From Microbacterium sp. NC79 (lineage in GTDB: Bacteria > Actinomycetota > Actinomycetes > Actinomycetales > Microbacteriaceae), in the NCBI RefSeq assembly GCF_019061125.1, contig NZ_JAHQYI010000001.1:372001-436000 (forward strand): a stretch of 64,000 nt of DNA, written 5' to 3'. A model generated the notes under the pieces. That model was given only the letters and a program-made list of their open reading frames with translations. It searched no databases and had not been told where the DNA came from. Shown piece after piece: positions 1 through 10,061 of this stretch. Both the position numbers and the translations under genes were made by a program. The first letter of the stretch is position 1; each line of letters opens with the position of its first letter.

Positions 1-23
1 CGTGGCGGGCATAGGATTGATGT

Positions 24-299
24 GTGACCACTCTCACGCTGATTGGCAAAGACGGCTGCCACCTGTGTGACGTTGCCGAGGGCATCGTCGAGCAGGTCAT
101 AGCCGAGCTTCCGGATGCGGTGGCTGATGGCATCGAGATCGAGTCTGCCTCGATCCTCGAAGACAAGGCCCTGTACGACCAATGGTGGGAGAAGATCCCT
201 GTGGTGCTGATCGATGGCGAACTACACGCCTACTGGCGAGTCGCCGCTGACCGTCTGCACGACGCCCTGATCACCGCGAGCAAGGGGAGTGAGCGATGA
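24..299 (+). CDS. Glutaredoxin-like (DUF836) thiol protein
   Basis: A 91-residue protein with a thioredoxin-fold N-terminus and a redox-type CxxC motif (C12-H-L-C15) straight after the first beta strand. A probable cis-proline segment (IPVV, near residue 58) follows. This matches the small glutaredoxin-like family seen in actinobacteria, often close to heme or redox genes. It probably reduces cytosolic disulfides or mixed thiols, but the partner cannot be read from sequence. The start is GTG, only 23 bases into the window, so its promoter is outside. Its TGA stop overlaps the ATG of the next gene (ATGA), which implies translational coupling. Confidence 0.8.
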   Translation: MTTLTLIGKDGCHLCDVAEGIVEQVIAELPDAVADGIEIESASILEDKALYDQWWEKIPVVLIDGELHAYWRVAADRLHDALITASKGSER

Positions 300-601
300 C
301 CATTCGCCATGTTGTCACCTGGCGCTTGGCCGCCGCTGACGAGGCCGACCGCGCAGCGCATGCAGATGAAATCGTGCGCCGTCTGACGAACCTTGTTGGC
401 GTGGTTCCGTCGATCCTGTCGCTGACCGCCGGAGCCGAGTCGCTCTACGTCGGAACCAACTGGGACGTCGTGCTGATCGCTGACTTTGCTGACCAGGAAG
501 GGCTCGAGGCCTACCAGGTGCATCCGGCCCACAAGGAGGCAGGAGCCTTCATTCGCAGCGTGGTCGCTGACCGGGTCGCTGTCGATTTTCACGTCGACTG
601 A
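296..601 (+). CDS. Dabb family (stress-responsive alpha/beta barrel) protein
   Basis: A 101-residue protein beginning with the HVVTWRL strand typical of Dabb dimeric alpha/beta-barrel proteins. The downstream helix and the YxxHPAHKE-like segment (YQVHPAHKEA) also fit. Family members form dimeric barrels. Some are enzymes (for example olivetolic acid cyclase) and many bacterial ones have no known substrate. It overlaps the preceding glutaredoxin-like gene by 4 bp and is probably in the same operon. An AT-rich hairpin follows about 75 bp downstream. Confidence 0.8.
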   Translation: MTIRHVVTWRLAAADEADRAAHADEIVRRLTNLVGVVPSILSLTAGAESLYVGTNWDVVLIADFADQEGLEAYQVHPAHKEAGAFIRSVVADRVAVDFHVD

Positions 602-675
602 CGAGAATTGACCTTGTCAATCTGACGCACGACACGCGATATTTGATCTTGCCTAGTGTTGTATCACCGGTAATT

Positions 676-696
676 ATTTCCTGATCAGCAGGAAAT
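676..696 (+). terminator. AT-rich hairpin downstream of the Dabb gene
   Basis: An 8-bp perfect stem (ATTTCCTG / CAGGAAAT) with a 5-nt loop, followed by TTTTC. It lies in a markedly AT-rich stretch (about 630-710) that contrasts with the surrounding GC-rich DNA. It is a plausible intrinsic terminator for the two-gene operon upstream. Confidence 0.5.
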
Positions 697-715
697 TTTC
701 TAATCATCCGATGTG

Positions 716-746
716 TTGACACGGTGCATAGGCCCGTAGGTAGTAT
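716..746 (+). promoter_or_regulatory. Candidate sigma-70-type promoter of the surface protein gene
   Basis: A perfect TTGACA at 716-721 is followed by TAGTAT at 741-746. The 19-bp spacing is one or two bases long. The expected start of transcription is about 95 nt before the chosen ATG, leaving a real 5' leader. Confidence 0.45.
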
Positions 747-845
747 CCCCACAAGTGCGCGCGGCTTCGGCCTGTACTCCAGATGTGCTTCGCGTGCATG
801 ATGCGCTCTCTGCGCGCACGAATCTCGAAGAATCATGGGGAGAAC

Positions 846-2321
846 ATGAAGGTATCGAAACGCGAACGGACGCGTCCGCTCGCTTCTCGCCTCTCGCGGA
901 TTGCCGCGCTGAGCGTCCTGATTATCTCTGCGCCATTTGTGGCGCAGAGCGCATGGGCAGCCACGATGACGGCAACCGGCCCGCTTACTGAAATCGAAAC
1001 AACGCCAGACCTCAACTGTCGCGTCGAGCACATTTCCGACAGCGCCAGTGAGTTCTATGGCAGAACAGCGTGCGCGACATTGGTCACGATGGATGGGGTG
1101 CTCTACGGCCCCGCGCAAGTTCCCGCAGGTAGCGAGGTTCAAGACGTCGCGTGGGCACCGGTGTCGCAGGACTCGGGTGGTGGTGGAACCGTTGCTGACC
1201 CGTACTGGATTAACACGGTCGTGAGTGGCGGTTCGCTGACGGTGACGCAGCGAGACACCTACGTCAACGGTGAAAACTTCTACCGCACGTCAATTTCTGT
1301 GACGTCGACGGAGCCTGGCGACATCATCATCTATCACGGCGGCGACTGCTATTTGCAGAACAGCGATAACGGCTTCAGCGAGCAAGACCCCGTAACGGGA
1401 GCCACAACGTGTCGCGCCGTGAATGAGGCGGGCGATGCTCCCGGTGAGCGCATCGAGCAGTACGTGCCGTTGACCGGCGGAAACACGTTCATGGTCGGGT
1501 ACTACGACAGCGTGTGGGCTGCGATTGCCACGATGCTTCCGCTTCCCAACACGGTCTACGAGGGCTTTACTGACAACGGCATGGCTCTCGCGTGGAGCTA
1601 CACGCTCCCGGCCGGAGGCTCGGCCAGCGTGTCATTGCTGACGAACTTCTCGCCGATCGGCGTGCTGCCGTTGCCGACCACACTCACGCCAGCTGACGCC
1701 ACGACGCCGGTGACCGATGCCAACACGATCACGGCGACAGTGCAGAACCCGAATGTGATGGACGTCACGCTCTCTGACCTCGTCGTCACCCTTGCGGACG
1801 GTCTGACGTACGTGCCTGGCACGACAACGGGAGCGGGCGAGCCGACGGTGTCGGGTCAGACGCTGACATTTGCAGGGCCGATCCCGGTGGCAGCCGGAAC
1901 CACGGTGCCTGTCACGTTTGATGTCACGAGCGACACTGCTGGCAGCTATGGCATCAGCCTGATGGGTCACGAGACGGGCGGCGCTCCCGTTCTCGAATCG
2001 AACACGACCGTGGTCTTCGAAGGTGTGACACCAACGCCGACGCCGACGCCGACTCCTACGCCGACTCCGACGCCGACTCCGGAGCCCACGCCTACGCCAA
2101 CGCCTGAGCCCACCGTGACGCCGACCCCCACCCCGGAGCCGACTCCGACGCCGACCACGACGACGGCGCCGACCCCGACGCCGTCTCCGACCCAATCGGC
2201 CGCGTTGGCGCAGACGGGTGTGGCCGAGTCGACGCCGTACCTGGGCTCCGCGCTGCTGCTCATGGTCGCTGGTGCGGTCCTGGTCATGGGTGCTCGCCGC
2301 GGACAGCGTAACGAGGTTTAG
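846..2321 (+). CDS. LAxTG sortase-anchored surface protein with Thr-Pro stalk
   Basis: A 491-residue secreted wall protein. A basic N-terminus and hydrophobic core ending in AQSAWA form a signal peptide. The ectodomain has an extracellular beta-rich region and then a DUF11-like repeat (about residues 285-370). A long Thr-Pro/Glu-Pro stalk (nt about 2030-2190) leads to the sorting signal LAQTG, a hydrophobic helix and a basic tail (RRGQ). LAxTG is the motif used by class E sortases of high-GC actinobacteria, so the protein is probably linked covalently to the wall. The ATG at 846 was chosen over in-frame starts from 783 because GGGGAG lies just upstream and it gives a proper signal peptide. 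Function is unknown; adhesion or structure is an inference. Confidence 0.85.
   Translation: MKVSKRERTRPLASRLSRIAALSVLIISAPFVAQSAWAATMTATGPLTEIETTPDLNCRVEHISDSASEFYGRTACATLVTMDGVLYGPAQVPAGSEVQDVAWAPVSQDSGGGGTVADPYWINTVVSGGSLTVTQRDTYVNGENFYRTSISVTSTEPGDIIIYHGGDCYLQNSDNGFSEQDPVTGATTCRAVNEAGDAPGERIEQYVPLTGGNTFMVGYYDSVWAAIATMLPLPNTVYEGFTDNGMALAWSYTLPAGGSASVSLLTNFSPIGVLPLPTTLTPADATTPVTDANTITATVQNPNVMDVTLSDLVVTLADGLTYVPGTTTGAGEPTVSGQTLTFAGPIPVAAGTTVPVTFDVTSDTAGSYGISLMGHETGGAPVLESNTTVVFEGVTPTPTPTPTPTPTPTPTPEPTPTPTPEPTVTPTPTPEPTPTPTTTTAPTPTPSPTQSAALAQTGVAESTPYLGSALLLMVAGAVLVMGARRGQRNEV
2030..2190 (+). repeat. ACGCCGACN-type coding repeat (Thr-Pro stalk)
   Basis: A run of ACGCCG/ACTCCG hexamers encoding about 45 residues of TP, EP and SP dipeptides. 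Such stalks hold sortase substrates away from the membrane and are prone to length variation by slippage. Confidence 0.8.
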
Positions 2322-2348
2322 CGACAGCTAAAGTCCCAACACAGCAAG

Positions 2349-2386
2349 AGAGGCGGGATGGTTCCGATCGGAACCACTCCGCCTCT
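2349..2386. terminator. 38-bp near-perfect palindrome between convergent genes
   Basis: Two 19-bp arms match at 17 positions and are centred on a perfect 16-bp palindrome (GGTTCCGATCGGAACC, 2360-2375). It starts 28 bp after the surface-protein stop and faces the 3' end of the ABC transporter operon, so a bidirectional terminator role is plausible. There is no U-tract. Its core is the inverted form of the GGAACC word found throughout the window. Confidence 0.55.
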
Positions 2387-2464
2387 CGCCCGTTACGCGT
2401 ACCTTTTCGGCGTGGACGACATCCGCTCTCTGCGAGCCGGCCCTGTGCCACGCGAACCGACCGT

Positions 2465-2562
2465 GTTGTGCACGACGCGAACACTCGTTAGGCGCGAAAA
2501 CACGGCGTGCCGCGGCCCAGCCGCCATTTGATCGTGCAGAAATGAGAAAACTCATGCACAAC
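2465..2562. repeat. Intergenic dyad repeat, family C (copy 1)
   Basis: Left arm GTTGTGCACGAC (2465-2476). The right part has ATCGTGCAGAA (2531-2541) and a second inverted unit, CATGCACAAC (2553-2562). The copies at 31931 and 45651 share the TGCACGAC / TCGTGCAGAA arms. No credible gene is seen here. Confidence 0.5.
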
Positions 2563-2587
2563 TCGGCCGCTCGGTGGCGCGAACGTG

Positions 2588-3669
<1,082 letters not shown>

Positions 3670-3670
<1 letters not shown>

Positions 3671-4488
3671 CAGAGGGCCTTTCCGGTTCGGCGACGGGAG
3701 AGGAGGCCGATGGTGAGGAGCAGGAGGAAGCAGAATGCCAGGGCAAGGAGAGTGAAGATCGCGGGTGCGTACGCATCAGATTTCGAGACCACCACGAGAG
3801 CCGTCTGGAGCACCTGACGGTTTAGTAGCGACGCAATGGTGAATTCGCCAAGCACGACGGCAACCGAAATGAGCGAGGCAGACAACAAACCTGGCCGCAG
3901 GTTTGGTGCGAGCACGCGCCACACTACGGAAGGCCATGACGCCCCGAGCGTGCGCGCCGCTTCAGACAACGTCTTCATGTCGACCGCATCGATCGACGCC
4001 TGCAAGGCGCGGAAAGCAAAGGGCAACACGATAATTCCGTAGGCGAATGACAACGTCCACGCACCGGTGCCGAGGGCACGCGCGATCGGCAAATACATCG
4101 GGGCAAGGCCCACGACAAGCACGATCGCCGGAATAGAAATGGGCAGCAGCGCGACAAACTCGAAGAACGGCTTCAGCCGAACGAAGCGCAAGTTCACCAG
4201 GATCATCGTGGGCGCGACGACCAGCAGCACAATGGCGACGGTGAGCACGGCGAGCAGGAGCGAATTACCGAGCGCTGTCCACAGCGGCTTCATCATTGCG
4301 GCGTTCTCGGGTGAGAACACGGCAGCCCAGCGATCCCATGAGAAGGTGCCGGTGCGTGAATCACGCACGGTGTAGACGAAGGTGCTGACCAGCGGAACCA
4401 GGAAGAGGGCTCCGACGACGAGGCTGATGATCCACCTGGTTGCGGTGGAAGGCCCGAGCTGAGCTGGTGACGTACTCATCGTTGCCAC
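3670..4488 (-). CDS. ABC importer permease subunit 2
   Basis: A 272-residue inner-membrane protein with about six membrane helices and the binding-protein-dependent permease loop EAARTLGASWPSVVWRVLAP (about residues 173-192), which docks on the ATPase. It overlaps the upstream permease gene by 13 bp and the ATPase gene by one base, so translation is probably coupled. An alternative start is a few codons inside, at MSTSPAQ. The substrate is set by the binding protein and is not known. Confidence 0.88.
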
Positions 4489-5402
4489 CTCGCAGCCCGC
4501 CGCTGCACGAGCGAGTATGCCGTCATCACGAGCGCGACAATGACAATCATGCCGAGGGCGAGCGCCCCGGCGAGATTCTCACGGCCGAGCAGGGTCTCAC
4601 TCGTCAACGCCGTACGAATCTGAAGCGTCACGATTTGCGAGCCCTGGCTGATGAGAGCGGCAGCGGTCGCGAATGACGAGAACGCGTTGGCGAAGAGCAA
4701 CAGGGTGCTCGCCAAGAAGGAGGGCAGCAGCACGGGGATGCCGACCTTTGTCCAGAATGTCAGTCTCGTGCCGCCCAGCGTGAGGTTCGCCTCCGCCCAC
4801 TGCGGCTTGAGCGCCGCCAGGGCAGGCATGAAGGTAATGATCATGAGCGGAACCTGGAAGTAAAGGTAGGGCAAAATTAGGCCGGGTACTTCATAGAGCC
4901 AGAGTCCGCCCTCGTAAATGTCGATGCCCCACACCTCGCGCAGCAACACCGTGACGACACCTTGCGCGCCCATCGTTGCGATAAAAGTGAACGCGAGCGT
5001 CACGCCGCCGAACTGCGCGAGAACACCGCTGGCGGCATCCACGAGCGTGCGGACGATGCCGGTATCGCGGAGCCCGAGCAACGCGTAGCAGACGAGCCCG
5101 CCAATGAGTGCGCCGCCGATGGCGGTGACAAGGGAGAGCCACACTGAGTTCCAGAATGTGGCCTGCACGACGGGATCAAACAGTGCCGCGAGGTTGTCTG
5201 TGGTGAAGGCGCCATCATCGGTAAACAGTGCAGAGCCGAGCGCCAGCGCGGTCGGCAACGCAAGAAACGCGAGCACATAGGCGGCGAACGGCACCAGGCC
5301 GAGCACTGCCCACATCGCCCGCGGTCGGGCCGAAGCTGTGCGCTTCGACCCGACCGCGACGTTGTCCTTCTGCGCAGGCGCGGAGAGGGAAGAGGGCGTC
5401 AC
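4476..5402 (-). CDS. ABC importer permease subunit 1
   Basis: A 308-residue permease with about six membrane helices and a degenerate docking loop containing EANLTLGGTRLTFW. The GTG start at 5402 is preferred over an in-frame ATG at 5420. It gives a GTGA overlap with the stop of the binding-protein gene, the coupling style used elsewhere in this operon. It forms the heterodimeric channel with the next permease. Confidence 0.87.
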   Translation of the reverse strand: MTPSSLSAPAQKDNVAVGSKRTASARPRAMWAVLGLVPFAAYVLAFLALPTALALGSALFTDDGAFTTDNLAALFDPVVQATFWNSVWLSLVTAIGGALIGGLVCYALLGLRDTGIVRTLVDAASGVLAQFGGVTLAFTFIATMGAQGVVTVLLREVWGIDIYEGGLWLYEVPGLILPYLYFQVPLMIITFMPALAALKPQWAEANLTLGGTRLTFWTKVGIPVLLPSFLASTLLLFANAFSSFATAAALISQGSQIVTLQIRTALTSETLLGRENLAGALALGMIVIVALVMTAYSLVQRRAARWQR

Positions 5403-6541
5403 TGGACGGCCGCTGCCCACTTCTCACCGAGCAACTTTCCGGCGGCGGAGCTCTGCGCTTCGGTCGGAACCACGGTGTCGGTGGGAGCCGCAGGCAAGGC
5501 GTCGGCGAGGGCCTTGTCAATGGTTCCGGCCTCGATCATTGCCTCCATGCGAACCGGGCGTGCGCCGCCAGCGAGCCACATGTTCTGAGCGTCGTCGCTG
5601 TAGAGGAACTCCTGCCACAGGCGAGCGGCAGCCGGGTGCGGTGCGTCAACGTTGATGGCCTGGTTGTAGTACGCGGCATAGCCCGTGCCATCGAAGACGA
5701 CAACCTTCCAGTCGGGGTTGTCCTTCGTGTGTGCGGCGTTCAGGTAGTCCCAGTCGAAGACGACGGGGGTCTCACCGCTGGCAACCGTTGCCGGCGTTGC
5801 GTCTACCTTGATGAAGTTGCCTGCCTTGTTAACCTCAGCGAAGAAGTCGATGCCCGGCTGGTAGTTGTCGAGGTCGCCGCCGTTCAGAACCGTTGCGAGA
5901 CCAATGGCACCGAATGCCGCGCCGGCCTGCGTCGGGTCGCCGTTGAGCGCAACAGATGCCTTGTAGTCAGACTTCAACAGGTCTTCGAGCTTCTTCGGCT
6001 CTGGCAGCTTCGACGAGTCGTAGCCGACCGACATGTATCCGCCGTAGTCGCCAACGAACAAGCCGCTTGGCTCCTTGAGGGCGTCCGGGATGTCGTCCCA
6101 GTTCGCGACCTTATACGGAGCAAATTGATCGGTGCTCTGCAGTGCAACTGTCAGACCCAGGTCGAACACGTCTGGTGCTGTGTCGAGGCCCTTGTTGTTC
6201 TCTGCTGCCTGGATCTCTTCGGCGCTGGAGACGTCAGGCGACTGCTCAACGATCTCGATGTCTGGGTACTTCGCCGCGAACGCGTCAAGAATCTCGCCGT
6301 AGTTTGCCCAGTCGCGCGGAAGCGCGATGACGTTGAGCTTGCCCTCTGCGATTGCCGCCTTCTCCAGGTCTTCGAGGGTGCCGAAGTCCGCAAGGCTCGT
6401 CGCGGTTGCGGCGTTTGAACCGTTACCGTCTCCCTCGCCCGCAGGGGCGTCGGACGTACCGCATGCGCTCAGGGTGAGTGCTGCCACTGCTGCCAGGGCG
6501 ATGCCGGCGCTGAGGCGCCTGGGCTTGCGTAAAGTGCTCAT
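5399..6541 (-). CDS. ABC importer substrate-binding lipoprotein
   Basis: A 380-residue extracellular binding protein. The signal peptide ends in a lipobox (LTLSAC), so it should be lipid-anchored outside the membrane. The mature part resembles the periplasmic binding-protein type II group used for Fe3+, thiamine, 2-aminoethylphosphonate or polyamines (LNVIALPRDWANYGEIL, then VVFDWDYLNAA). I cannot choose the ligand by eye. The ATG at 6541 has AGAGGAA nine bases upstream. A longer in-frame ATG at 6568 is less likely. It is the first gene of the importer operon, as expected for the subunit needed in excess. Confidence 0.87.
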   Translation of the reverse strand: MSTLRKPRRLSAGIALAAVAALTLSACGTSDAPAGEGDGNGSNAATATSLADFGTLEDLEKAAIAEGKLNVIALPRDWANYGEILDAFAAKYPDIEIVEQSPDVSSAEEIQAAENNKGLDTAPDVFDLGLTVALQSTDQFAPYKVANWDDIPDALKEPSGLFVGDYGGYMSVGYDSSKLPEPKKLEDLLKSDYKASVALNGDPTQAGAAFGAIGLATVLNGGDLDNYQPGIDFFAEVNKAGNFIKVDATPATVASGETPVVFDWDYLNAAHTKDNPDWKVVVFDGTGYAAYYNQAINVDAPHPAAARLWQEFLYSDDAQNMWLAGGARPVRMEAMIEAGTIDKALADALPAAPTDTVVPTEAQSSAAGKLLGEKWAAAVQ

Positions 6542-6849
6542 GGGTCGGGTTCCTCTCGGGTGGTTCACATATCGAGCGCAAAACGAGCGCGCGTCAGACA
6601 GTAGGGCTCCAGGGTTGACCGCAAGCGATCAGTAGTTGAACAATTCGTTGCGCGAGACTCTACCCCCGCACCTGGGCAATTGTCACTGGTTCATCTTTTG
6701 CCGGTCGTTCTGCCCGAGTTTGGCCTCCGGCTCCCGTGCACGAAGTCCGCTTGGTGCCGATGCAATTCTCGGTACCCACCGCACGCGCGTAGACTGGAAG
6801 GATATGTGTGGCTACCCGCCGCACCCCATTACTTTGGAAAGGACCCTTC
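6542..6849. promoter_or_regulatory. Divergent promoter region between importer operon and aspS
   Basis: About 308 bp with no credible gene. On the plus strand TAGACT (6790-6795) is a likely -10 box for aspS, giving a leader of about 50 nt. GGAAAGGAC sits just before the GTG start. No clear T-box or other riboswitch is seen. On the minus strand TACTGT (complement near 6599-6604) is a weak -10 candidate for the binding-protein gene. Confidence 0.4.
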
Positions 6850-8643
6850 GTGCTGCGCACTCATGACGCGGGAACACTCCGCGCAGAGCACATTGGTCAG
6901 ACTGTCACCCTGGCAGGTTGGGTGGCTCGCCGCCGCGATCACGGAGGCGTTGCCTTCCTCGATCTGCGCGATCGCTCGGGCGTTGCCCAGGTCGTCGTGC
7001 ACGACGAAGCCGTGTTCTCTCCGCTGCGCAACGAGTTCGTTGTTGCCGTCACCGGAACCGTGCAGGCACGTCCGGCTGGCAACGAGAACCCTGACCTCCC
7101 CACCGGTGAGATCGAGGTCGCTGTTGACACCCTTGAGGTGCTCAACACGAGCGCTCCGTTGCCCTTTCAGGTCGACGATCACGCCGAAATTGGCGAAGAG
7201 GTGCGCCTGAAGCACCGCTACATTGACCTTCGTCGCTCGAAGCCGGCCGCCAACATGCGCCTGCGCTCTGAGGCGAACCGGGTGGCACGTGAACTGCTGC
7301 ACGAAGGTGGCTTCCTCGAGATCGAGACGCCCACGATGACGCGTTCGACGCCGGAAGGTGCCCGTGACTTCATCGTTCCGGCACGCCTGGCTCCTGGCAA
7401 GTGGTACGCGCTGCCGCAGTCGCCGCAGCTGTTTAAGCAGCTCCTGCAGGTGGGTGGCGTCGAGAAGTACTACCAGCTGGCTCGTTGCTACCGCGACGAA
7501 GACTTCCGTGCTGACCGTCAGCCCGAGTTCACGCAGCTCGACATCGAGGCATCGTTCGTCGACCAAGACGACATCATCGCGCTCGGCGAGAAGATCGTGA
7601 AGCGCCTGTGGGCACTGATCGATGTTGACGTCGATGGCCCGATCGACCGCATCACGTACCACGAGGCGATGCGTCTGTATGGTTCGGACAAGCCTGACCT
7701 GCGTTTCGGTCTGCCGCTCGTTGAGCTGAAGGAGTTCTTCAAGGACACCGAGTTCCGCGTGTTCCAGGCGCCGTATGTTGGTGCCGTTGTCATGCCCGGT
7801 GGTGCCTCGCAGGCTCGCCGCCAGCTTGACGCATGGCAGGAATTCGCCAAGCAGCGCGGTGGCAAGGGTCTTGCCTACGTGCTCGTGCAGGAAGACGGAA
7901 CCCTCACCGGCCCCGTCGCGAAGAACCTCACCGAGTGGGAGGCCGCAAACCTCGCCGAGGCCGTCGGCGCGAACCCCGGCGACTGCATCTTCTTTGGTGC
8001 TGGCGAAGCAAAGCCGACCCGCGCCCTGCTGGGTGCCGCTCGCGTTGAGATCGGTCACCGCACCGGACTCATCAAGGACGGCGACTGGGCCTTCGTCTGG
8101 GTTGTCGACGCGCCGATGTTTGAGCCGGCCGCTGACGCTGTCGCCTCGGGTGACGTCGCCGTCGGTGCTGGCAAATGGACTGCCGTTCACCACGCCTTCA
8201 CGTCGCCCAAGCCGGAGTTCGTCGACACGTTTGACACCGACCCGGGCTCGGCACTCGCCTACGCGTACGACATCGTCTGCAACGGCAACGAGATCGGTGG
8301 CGGATCGATTCGTATCCACCGCCGTGACGTGCAGGAGCGCGTCTTCAAGATCATGGGCGTGACCGACGAGCAGGCCACCGAGCAGTTCGGCTTCCTCCTC
8401 GAGGGTTTCAAGTACGGTGCCCCGCCGCACGGCGGAATCGCATTCGGATGGGACCGCGTGGTTTCGCTGCTTGCCGGTGAAGAGTCGATCCGCGAGGTCA
8501 TCGCCTTCCCGAAGACCGGTGGCGGCTTCGACCCGCTCACCGCGGCTCCCGCTCCGATCACGGAGCAGCAGCGCAAGGAAGCTGGCGTTGACGCAAAGCC
8601 CGAACAGCCCAAGGCTGACGAGGCTGAAGAAGTAACCGCGTAA
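6850..8643 (+). CDS. aspS: Aspartyl-tRNA synthetase
   Basis: A 597-residue class II synthetase that charges tRNA-Asp. An N-terminal OB-fold anticodon-binding domain ([20 protein letters not shown]) is followed by the catalytic domain, with motif 2 ([19 protein letters not shown], about residues 216-234), a bacterial-specific insert domain and motif 3 ([13 protein letters not shown]). The GTG at 6850 was chosen because GGAAAGGAC precedes it and homologues start with this Leu-Arg-Thr-His block. An earlier in-frame start at 6808 adds 14 unrelated residues. The acidic C-terminal tail is low-complexity. A strong terminator follows. Confidence 0.96.
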   Translation: MLRTHDAGTLRAEHIGQTVTLAGWVARRRDHGGVAFLDLRDRSGVAQVVVHDEAVFSPLRNEFVVAVTGTVQARPAGNENPDLPTGEIEVAVDTLEVLNTSAPLPFQVDDHAEIGEEVRLKHRYIDLRRSKPAANMRLRSEANRVARELLHEGGFLEIETPTMTRSTPEGARDFIVPARLAPGKWYALPQSPQLFKQLLQVGGVEKYYQLARCYRDEDFRADRQPEFTQLDIEASFVDQDDIIALGEKIVKRLWALIDVDVDGPIDRITYHEAMRLYGSDKPDLRFGLPLVELKEFFKDTEFRVFQAPYVGAVVMPGGASQARRQLDAWQEFAKQRGGKGLAYVLVQEDGTLTGPVAKNLTEWEAANLAEAVGANPGDCIFFGAGEAKPTRALLGAARVEIGHRTGLIKDGDWAFVWVVDAPMFEPAADAVASGDVAVGAGKWTAVHHAFTSPKPEFVDTFDTDPGSALAYAYDIVCNGNEIGGGSIRIHRRDVQERVFKIMGVTDEQATEQFGFLLEGFKYGAPPHGGIAFGWDRVVSLLAGEESIREVIAFPKTGGGFDPLTAAPAPITEQQRKEAGVDAKPEQPKADEAEEVTA

Positions 8644-8655
8644 GACACGCACACG

Positions 8656-8700
8656 TACCGCCCTGCCCCGGAGTTTCTCAGGGGTGGGGCGGTATTTTGT
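8656..8700 (+). terminator. Rho-independent terminator of aspS
   Basis: A 14-bp stem (TACCGCCCTGCCCC with GGGGTGGGGCGGTA, two G-U pairs) around an 11-nt loop, then TTTTGTTT. The right arm and T-tract run directly into the likely -10 box of the next gene. Confidence 0.88.
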
Positions 8701-8705
8701 TTCAT
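8693..8705 (+). promoter_or_regulatory. Leaderless promoter of the DedA gene
   Basis: TATTTT (8693-8698), then 7 nt, then ATG. The hexamer is made from the 3' edge of the aspS terminator. No Shine-Dalgarno sequence is present. Confidence 0.5.
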
Positions 8706-9374
8706 ATGGCAAACGACGGATCCTGGCTGAGCGACCTCGCTGACGGCATCACTCATCTCATGGACGTTGTGGGGGCGTGGGGCGCTGGCGTGGCAATCGC
8801 GGCGGAAAATCTGTTCCCGCCGCTACCCAGCGAAGTCATTCTGCCCATGGCGGGGCTCGCCGCTTCCCGCGGGGCCTTCACGCTGTTCGAAGCGCTCTTC
8901 TGGACGACCCTTGGTTCCGTTGTCGGAGCCTTCGCCCTCTACGGTCTCGGACGACTGCTGGGTATGGAGCGCCTGCGCAAAATGTTCCAGGTCATTCCGC
9001 TGCTGAAGCCGGAAGACGTGGACAGCACGGTGACGTGGTTCAACAAACACGGCGGCAAAGCCGTCTTCTTCGGCCGCATGATTCCGATCTTCCGTAGCCT
9101 CATTTCGATCCCCGCTGGCGTCGCCAAGATGGCGCTGTGGAAGTTCGGTCTGCTGACGGCTGCCGGATCCCTCATCTGGAACTCGATCTTCGTCGGCGCG
9201 GGCTTCTTCCTGGGCGAGCAGTGGCACATCGTCGAGAAGTATGCAGATGTGCTGCAATACGTCGTCATTGCTGTGGCCGCTGTCGCCGTCATTGTCTTCC
9301 TGGTGGTGCGCGTGCGGTCCATCATGAAGGCACGTCGTGAGGGCGCGCCTGCGGCAGTAGAACCCGCGGAATAG
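8706..9374 (+). CDS. DedA/SNARE-associated family membrane protein
   Basis: A 222-residue integral membrane protein. It has the DedA hallmarks of an N-terminal amphipathic segment with ENLFPPLPSE and the conserved FFGRMIPIFRSLISIPAG block (about residues 121-138), plus four or more hydrophobic helices. DedA proteins act in lipid flipping (undecaprenyl phosphate or phospholipid) and membrane homeostasis. Which lipid this one handles is not readable. The ATG at 8706 was chosen. An in-frame TTG at 8697 lies inside the terminator. It stands alone between aspS and the cytochrome c operon. Confidence 0.9.
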   Translation: MANDGSWLSDLADGITHLMDVVGAWGAGVAIAAENLFPPLPSEVILPMAGLAASRGAFTLFEALFWTTLGSVVGAFALYGLGRLLGMERLRKMFQVIPLLKPEDVDSTVTWFNKHGGKAVFFGRMIPIFRSLISIPAGVAKMALWKFGLLTAAGSLIWNSIFVGAGFFLGEQWHIVEKYADVLQYVVIAVAAVAVIVFLVVRVRSIMKARREGAPAAVEPAE

Positions 9375-9395
9375 CGCGCTCACCAGAAACCCTCA

Positions 9396-9415
9396 GGGGG
9401 TATTCAGACACCCCC
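9396..9415 (+). terminator. Small hairpin after the DedA gene
   Basis: GGGGGT and ACCCCC arms around an 8-nt loop, with no T-tract. It lies where a -35 box of the next promoter would be, so it may be a terminator or simply an upstream promoter element. Confidence 0.35.
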
Positions 9416-9419
9416 AACG

Positions 9420-9431
9420 TAGACTGATCAC
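9420..9431 (+). promoter_or_regulatory. Leaderless promoter of the cytochrome c maturation operon
   Basis: TAGACT (9420-9425), then 6 nt, then the GTG start at 9432. The transcript would begin at or next to the start codon. Confidence 0.6.
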
Positions 9432-10061
9432 GTGCCCGCTGATCGAATCCATCTCGTGCGCCACGGCGAGGTTTTTAACCCCGAGGGCGTGCTGTACGGT
9501 CGCCTTCCCGGATACCGCCTGAGCGAGAGCGGGCGAGAGATGGCGCAGGCGGCCGCTGACTACGTGCAGGGCGAAGGTCGCACCGTCACACGCTTGATTT
9601 GCTCACCGTTGCAGCGAGCACAGGAATCAGCACAACCGTGGGCGCTTGCCTATCGGTTGACGCCGGTGATTGATGAACGCGTCATTGAGCCCACCAACGT
9701 TTTCGAGGGCACGCAGATGCGTAAGGCACTGCGCAACCCTCTTAATTGGCTTCACTTGCGCCGCCCTTCGCTTCCCAGCTGGGGCGAGCCGTTCCGCTCG
9801 ATGGAGTCGCGCATGCGGGCGGCCATGGATGACGCCTGGGACTCGACCTCCGGGGGCGACGTCGTCATCGTTTCGCACCAGGCGCCGATCTGGATCGCCC
9901 ACCTCTCTGTGGCTGGGGAAAAGCTCGCACATGACCCGCGGTCGCGTCGGTGTGCCCTCTCGAGTGTGACCTCTTTTGAACGCCGCGGAACCACGTGGCG
10001 CGAAGTTGCGTATGCGGAGCCGGCTGCGACGGATTCTGCTGTGGATGTAGGAGCGGTATGA
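9432..10061 (+). CDS. Histidine phosphatase family protein
   Basis: A 209-residue phosphoglycerate-mutase-like phosphatase. The catalytic LVRHGE motif is at residues 8-13 and the second catalytic histidine is in SHQAP (about 149). In actinobacteria a gene of this kind commonly leads the ResA-CcdA-ResB-CcsA cluster, and here its stop overlaps the ResA-like start (ATGA). Its substrate and role in cytochrome maturation are unknown. Confidence 0.85.
   Translation: MPADRIHLVRHGEVFNPEGVLYGRLPGYRLSESGREMAQAAADYVQGEGRTVTRLICSPLQRAQESAQPWALAYRLTPVIDERVIEPTNVFEGTQMRKALRNPLNWLHLRRPSLPSWGEPFRSMESRMRAAMDDAWDSTSGGDVVIVSHQAPIWIAHLSVAGEKLAHDPRSRRCALSSVTSFERRGTTWREVAYAEPAATDSAVDVGAV

Noticed and set aside
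783..845. Upstream in-frame start of the surface protein gene
   Set aside because: It adds a Cys/Met/Arg-rich stretch before the signal peptide and lacks the GGGGAG site present before 846.
6829..8712. Minus-strand open frame of about 627 codons opposite aspS
   Set aside because: Shadow of aspS; it would run through the terminator and both promoters.
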